Of a stretch of DNA of 64,000 bases, positions 62,255 through 64,000 are shown in pieces. Below the pieces are notes generated by a model. It had not been told where the DNA came from. It saw only the letters and a program-made list of their open reading frames with translations, and ran no database searches. Each line of letters begins with the position of its first letter. Positions within the stretch are counted from its first letter, which is position 1. The translations under genes and the position numbers were made by a program. Source of the stretch: Tateyamaria sp. ANG-S1 (GTDB lineage: Bacteria; Pseudomonadota; Alphaproteobacteria; Rhodobacterales; Rhodobacteraceae); NCBI RefSeq assembly GCF_000814025.1, contig NZ_JWLL01000005.1, positions 558,001 through 622,000 on the forward strand, written 5' to 3'.

Positions 62255-63305
62255 CGGATTGTGTGGCTTGATCGAAGGTTGCCTTGGCCCGGCCCCAGAC
62301 GTCTGTGGTGAGGTCGGTGAGGGTCAGGAGGCTGGGCAGGAGTTGATCGGCGTAGTCTTCGCTCGACTCCACCGGGAGCATGGAGGGGAGGTTGTCGATG
62401 GCGGTGACGTCAAGCGGTGGGCTGTCGTGCACCCGGAGGGCTGGGGCGTCCCATGTCGTGGTGCGGTCGTAGACTTTGATCGGGGAGAAGTCGCTGTCGG
62501 GGTCGCAGGCGATGTCGCCGATGACGGTCAGTTTGCGTGGCTTGTGGGGCGCGTCGGCAGGCACGAAGACCGGTGTGCCGGGGCGCGCCAGGATGCAGTT
62601 GAAAAAGAGGTCGTGCTGCGCGATTTCGGGGAAGGGGCCGCCGTGTTTGGTTTCTGCCATGTCCCATTTGGTCGTTGGGACGCCCATGACGGTGCAGAGG
62701 TCGGCCGCCCCCGTGCCGACGCGGCCCAATGCGCCGATGATGAGGGCCGTCGGGCGCTGGGTGCCTGTGGCGACGAGGTCGGATTGGAGTTCGGCCAGCA
62801 GGTGGTTGGAGCTGGGGTAGGCCTGGACCGGGCCTGCGATCTGGCCGCGTTGCTGGGCGATCCAGCATTTTAGGGCGACTGCCGCGCCTGCGTAGCCTGC
62901 CCAATAGCCGAAGGCTGCGACCCGTTTGCCCTGTTCGTCCACGAGGTATTCGAGGTCGTAGAGGGTGCCGCCACCTGCCTTGAACCGTTGCAGGAGGATT
63001 TGGCCCGCGGGCTGGCCCTTGTAGGCGTGGCCGAACATGATGTGTTTGTGGGGCAGCGGCGTGCCGTCTTCGGGCAGTTCCTTGAGGCCGAAGATGATGG
63101 CGTCATCTGGCGCGCTGGGCCATGTGTTTTCGGGGGCGATTGTGGCCCCTGCCTGCGCGTAGCGGTCGGTGGGGATGCAGCGGGTTTGGCTGTCTTCGAC
63201 CGTGACCTTGATCCCGGCGGCGATGAGTTTGGCGGTGCCTTCGGGGGTGAGGCCGACGCGGTCTTCGTTGGTGCGTTGTTCGGCGCGGACCCAGAGATGT
63301 GTCAT
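62241..63305 (-). CDS. Saccharopine dehydrogenase (lysine-forming / lysine-ketoglutarate reductase type)
   Basis: A 354-residue enzyme of the alanine dehydrogenase/PNT-like saccharopine dehydrogenase class (MTHLWVRAEQRTNEDRVGLTPEG, HKHIMFGHAYKGQPAG, ALIIGALGRVGTGAADL). It links lysine and 2-oxoglutarate to saccharopine in catabolic direction (inferred from the partner gene). Its last four residues, VSSD, and stop codon lie in repeat A. It overlaps the glutathione transferase gene by 4 nt. Confidence 0.88.
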   Translation of the reverse strand: MTHLWVRAEQRTNEDRVGLTPEGTAKLIAAGIKVTVEDSQTRCIPTDRYAQAGATIAPENTWPSAPDDAIIFGLKELPEDGTPLPHKHIMFGHAYKGQPAGQILLQRFKAGGGTLYDLEYLVDEQGKRVAAFGYWAGYAGAAVALKCWIAQQRGQIAGPVQAYPSSNHLLAELQSDLVATGTQRPTALIIGALGRVGTGAADLCTVMGVPTTKWDMAETKHGGPFPEIAQHDLFFNCILARPGTPVFVPADAPHKPRKLTVIGDIACDPDSDFSPIKVYDRTTTWDAPALRVHDSPPLDVTAIDNLPSMLPVESSEDYADQLLPSLLTLTDLTTDVWGRAKATFDQATQSVSSD

Positions 63306-63913
63306 CCGAGCATTCCTTTGGCGCGGATGGTTTTGACGCTTGGTCTCGCTTCCATCGCGTCCATGAAGGTGCGGAGTTTGGGGAAGGGGGCGAGGTCGAC
63401 ACCGTCGCCCGGCAGCCATGTGCAGACCATGAAGAGGTAGGCGTCGGCCAGCGTGAACGTGTCACCGAGGATGTAGGGGCCGGTGAGGCAGTCTGCTTCG
63501 ACGAATTGGGCCGAGGCGGTCATGGTTTCGGGGACCTTGGCTGTCATGTCCTGCCAGCTTGCTTCGTTGTCCGCCCAGCGGTGGCCGCGCATTTTGTGGG
63601 CGTGGTTCACGTGCATGGTGGAGGCGAGGTAGTACATGACGCTGCGCGCCTTGGCTGCTTCGATCGGGTCGGTGGGCATGAGGTTGGGGGCCAGCGACGA
63701 GATATAGTCGAGCAGCGCGCCGGTTTCGGTGAGGATCGTGCCGTTCACGTCGAGGGCGGGGACGCGGCCCTTGGGGTTTACCTTGGCGTAGTCGGGGGAC
63801 TGCTGGTCGCCCGCGGCGAAGTGGAGTTGGTGGGTGTCGTAGTCCAGCCCTGCCTCTTCCAGTGCGATGGCGACGGCGATCGAGATGGTGCCGGTGGCGT
63901 AGTAGAGTTTCAT
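63302..63913 (-). CDS. Glutathione S-transferase
   Basis: A 203-residue GST with an N-terminal thioredoxin-like domain (MKLYYATGTISIAVAIALEEAGLDYD; VNPKGRVPALDVNGTILTETGALLDYI) and an all-alpha C-terminal domain with the TLADAYLFM motif. The catalytic residue is not clear; beta-class enzymes use Cys, and here Ser/Thr occurs at that position (GTIS). The ATG follows TAAAGGG. It is the first gene of a three-gene minus-strand operon with the saccharopine genes. Confidence 0.9.
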   Translation of the reverse strand: MKLYYATGTISIAVAIALEEAGLDYDTHQLHFAAGDQQSPDYAKVNPKGRVPALDVNGTILTETGALLDYISSLAPNLMPTDPIEAAKARSVMYYLASTMHVNHAHKMRGHRWADNEASWQDMTAKVPETMTASAQFVEADCLTGPYILGDTFTLADAYLFMVCTWLPGDGVDLAPFPKLRTFMDAMEARPSVKTIRAKGMLG

Positions 63914-64000
63914 CTTGGCCCTTTAGACATGGGTTTGCGCGTTCGACCTTATACATGCGTCTGCGCATGATGGCGGTCGGGGTGTTCGAGGTGGGGGACC

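Noticed and set aside
63956-64000. Possible plus-strand gene start at the right edge (MRLRMMAVGVFEVGD)
   Set aside because: Only 15 codons are visible, there is no ribosome binding site, and no family can be recognised.

Overview
The window comes from a GC-rich alphaproteobacterium of the Rhodobacteraceae, most likely the Roseobacter group. The support is the rbfA/truB/rpsO/pnp neighbourhood, an RpoE-ChrR sigma/anti-sigma pair with a divergent five-gene operon, a double-domain ALDH16 beside deoC, a membrane urate oxidase PuuD, a SitABCD metal transporter and an endonuclease-type MutL without MutH. Coding density is high and many neighbouring genes overlap by 4 nt (ATGA/GTGA). I found no rRNA, tRNA, CRISPR array, integrase or intact insertion sequence.

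Layout. 1-7.7 kb: translation and RNA genes on the minus strand (rbfA, truB, rpsO, the start of pnp), interrupted by accessory genes: an ASCH-like protein, a small membrane protein, an RTX-repeat protein, a DUF1643 protein, a membrane protein, a DUF2233 protein and an oppositely oriented phosphodiesterase. 7.8-17.8 kb: housekeeping genes on the plus strand (dapB, rsmB-like, heparinase II/III-like, purH, lspA, a lipoprotein, two M16 peptidases) plus an SDHAF4-like gene on the minus strand. 17.9-21.4 kb: ALDH16 and deoC. 21.5-24.6 kb: a DUF4173 membrane protein with a two-component pair. 24.7-28.6 kb: sitABCD behind a palindromic operator. 29.4-32.6 kb: purine ring catabolism (uraH, a puuE-uraD fusion, allE, allA). 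32.6-36.8 kb: an NMT1-type ABC transporter and a class III aminotransferase. 36.8-45.8 kb: a carbon-acid catabolic island with mgsA, a double-winged-helix GntR regulator, a tripartite tricarboxylate transporter, and divergently a beta-decarboxylating-type dehydrogenase, a racemase-like protein, OtnK, OtnC and an RraA-like protein. 46.1-49.8 kb: cydAB and puuD. 49.9-54.2 kb: mutL, rmuC and a membrane nucleotide cyclase. 54.3-60.3 kb: chrR-rpoE and the divergent FAD/DUF1365/MFS/DUF3833/SDR operon. 60.7-63.9 kb: a DUF3775 protein and a saccharopine-pathway lysine catabolism pair with a glutathione transferase.

The observations I rate highest are these. (1) The tct/otn locus looks like an acid-sugar route in which an isopropylmalate-dehydrogenase-like enzyme and a single-cysteine racemase homologue stand where LtnD and OtnI are normally found. 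(2) Two families of dispersed 3'-end repeats supply the stop codon of unrelated genes; one of them gives two unrelated proteins the same C-terminal VSSD. (3) Same-orientation copies of that repeat bound the 16-kb segment that separates allA from puuD. (4) A face-to-face pair of RpoE-type promoters lies between rpoE and the divergent operon.
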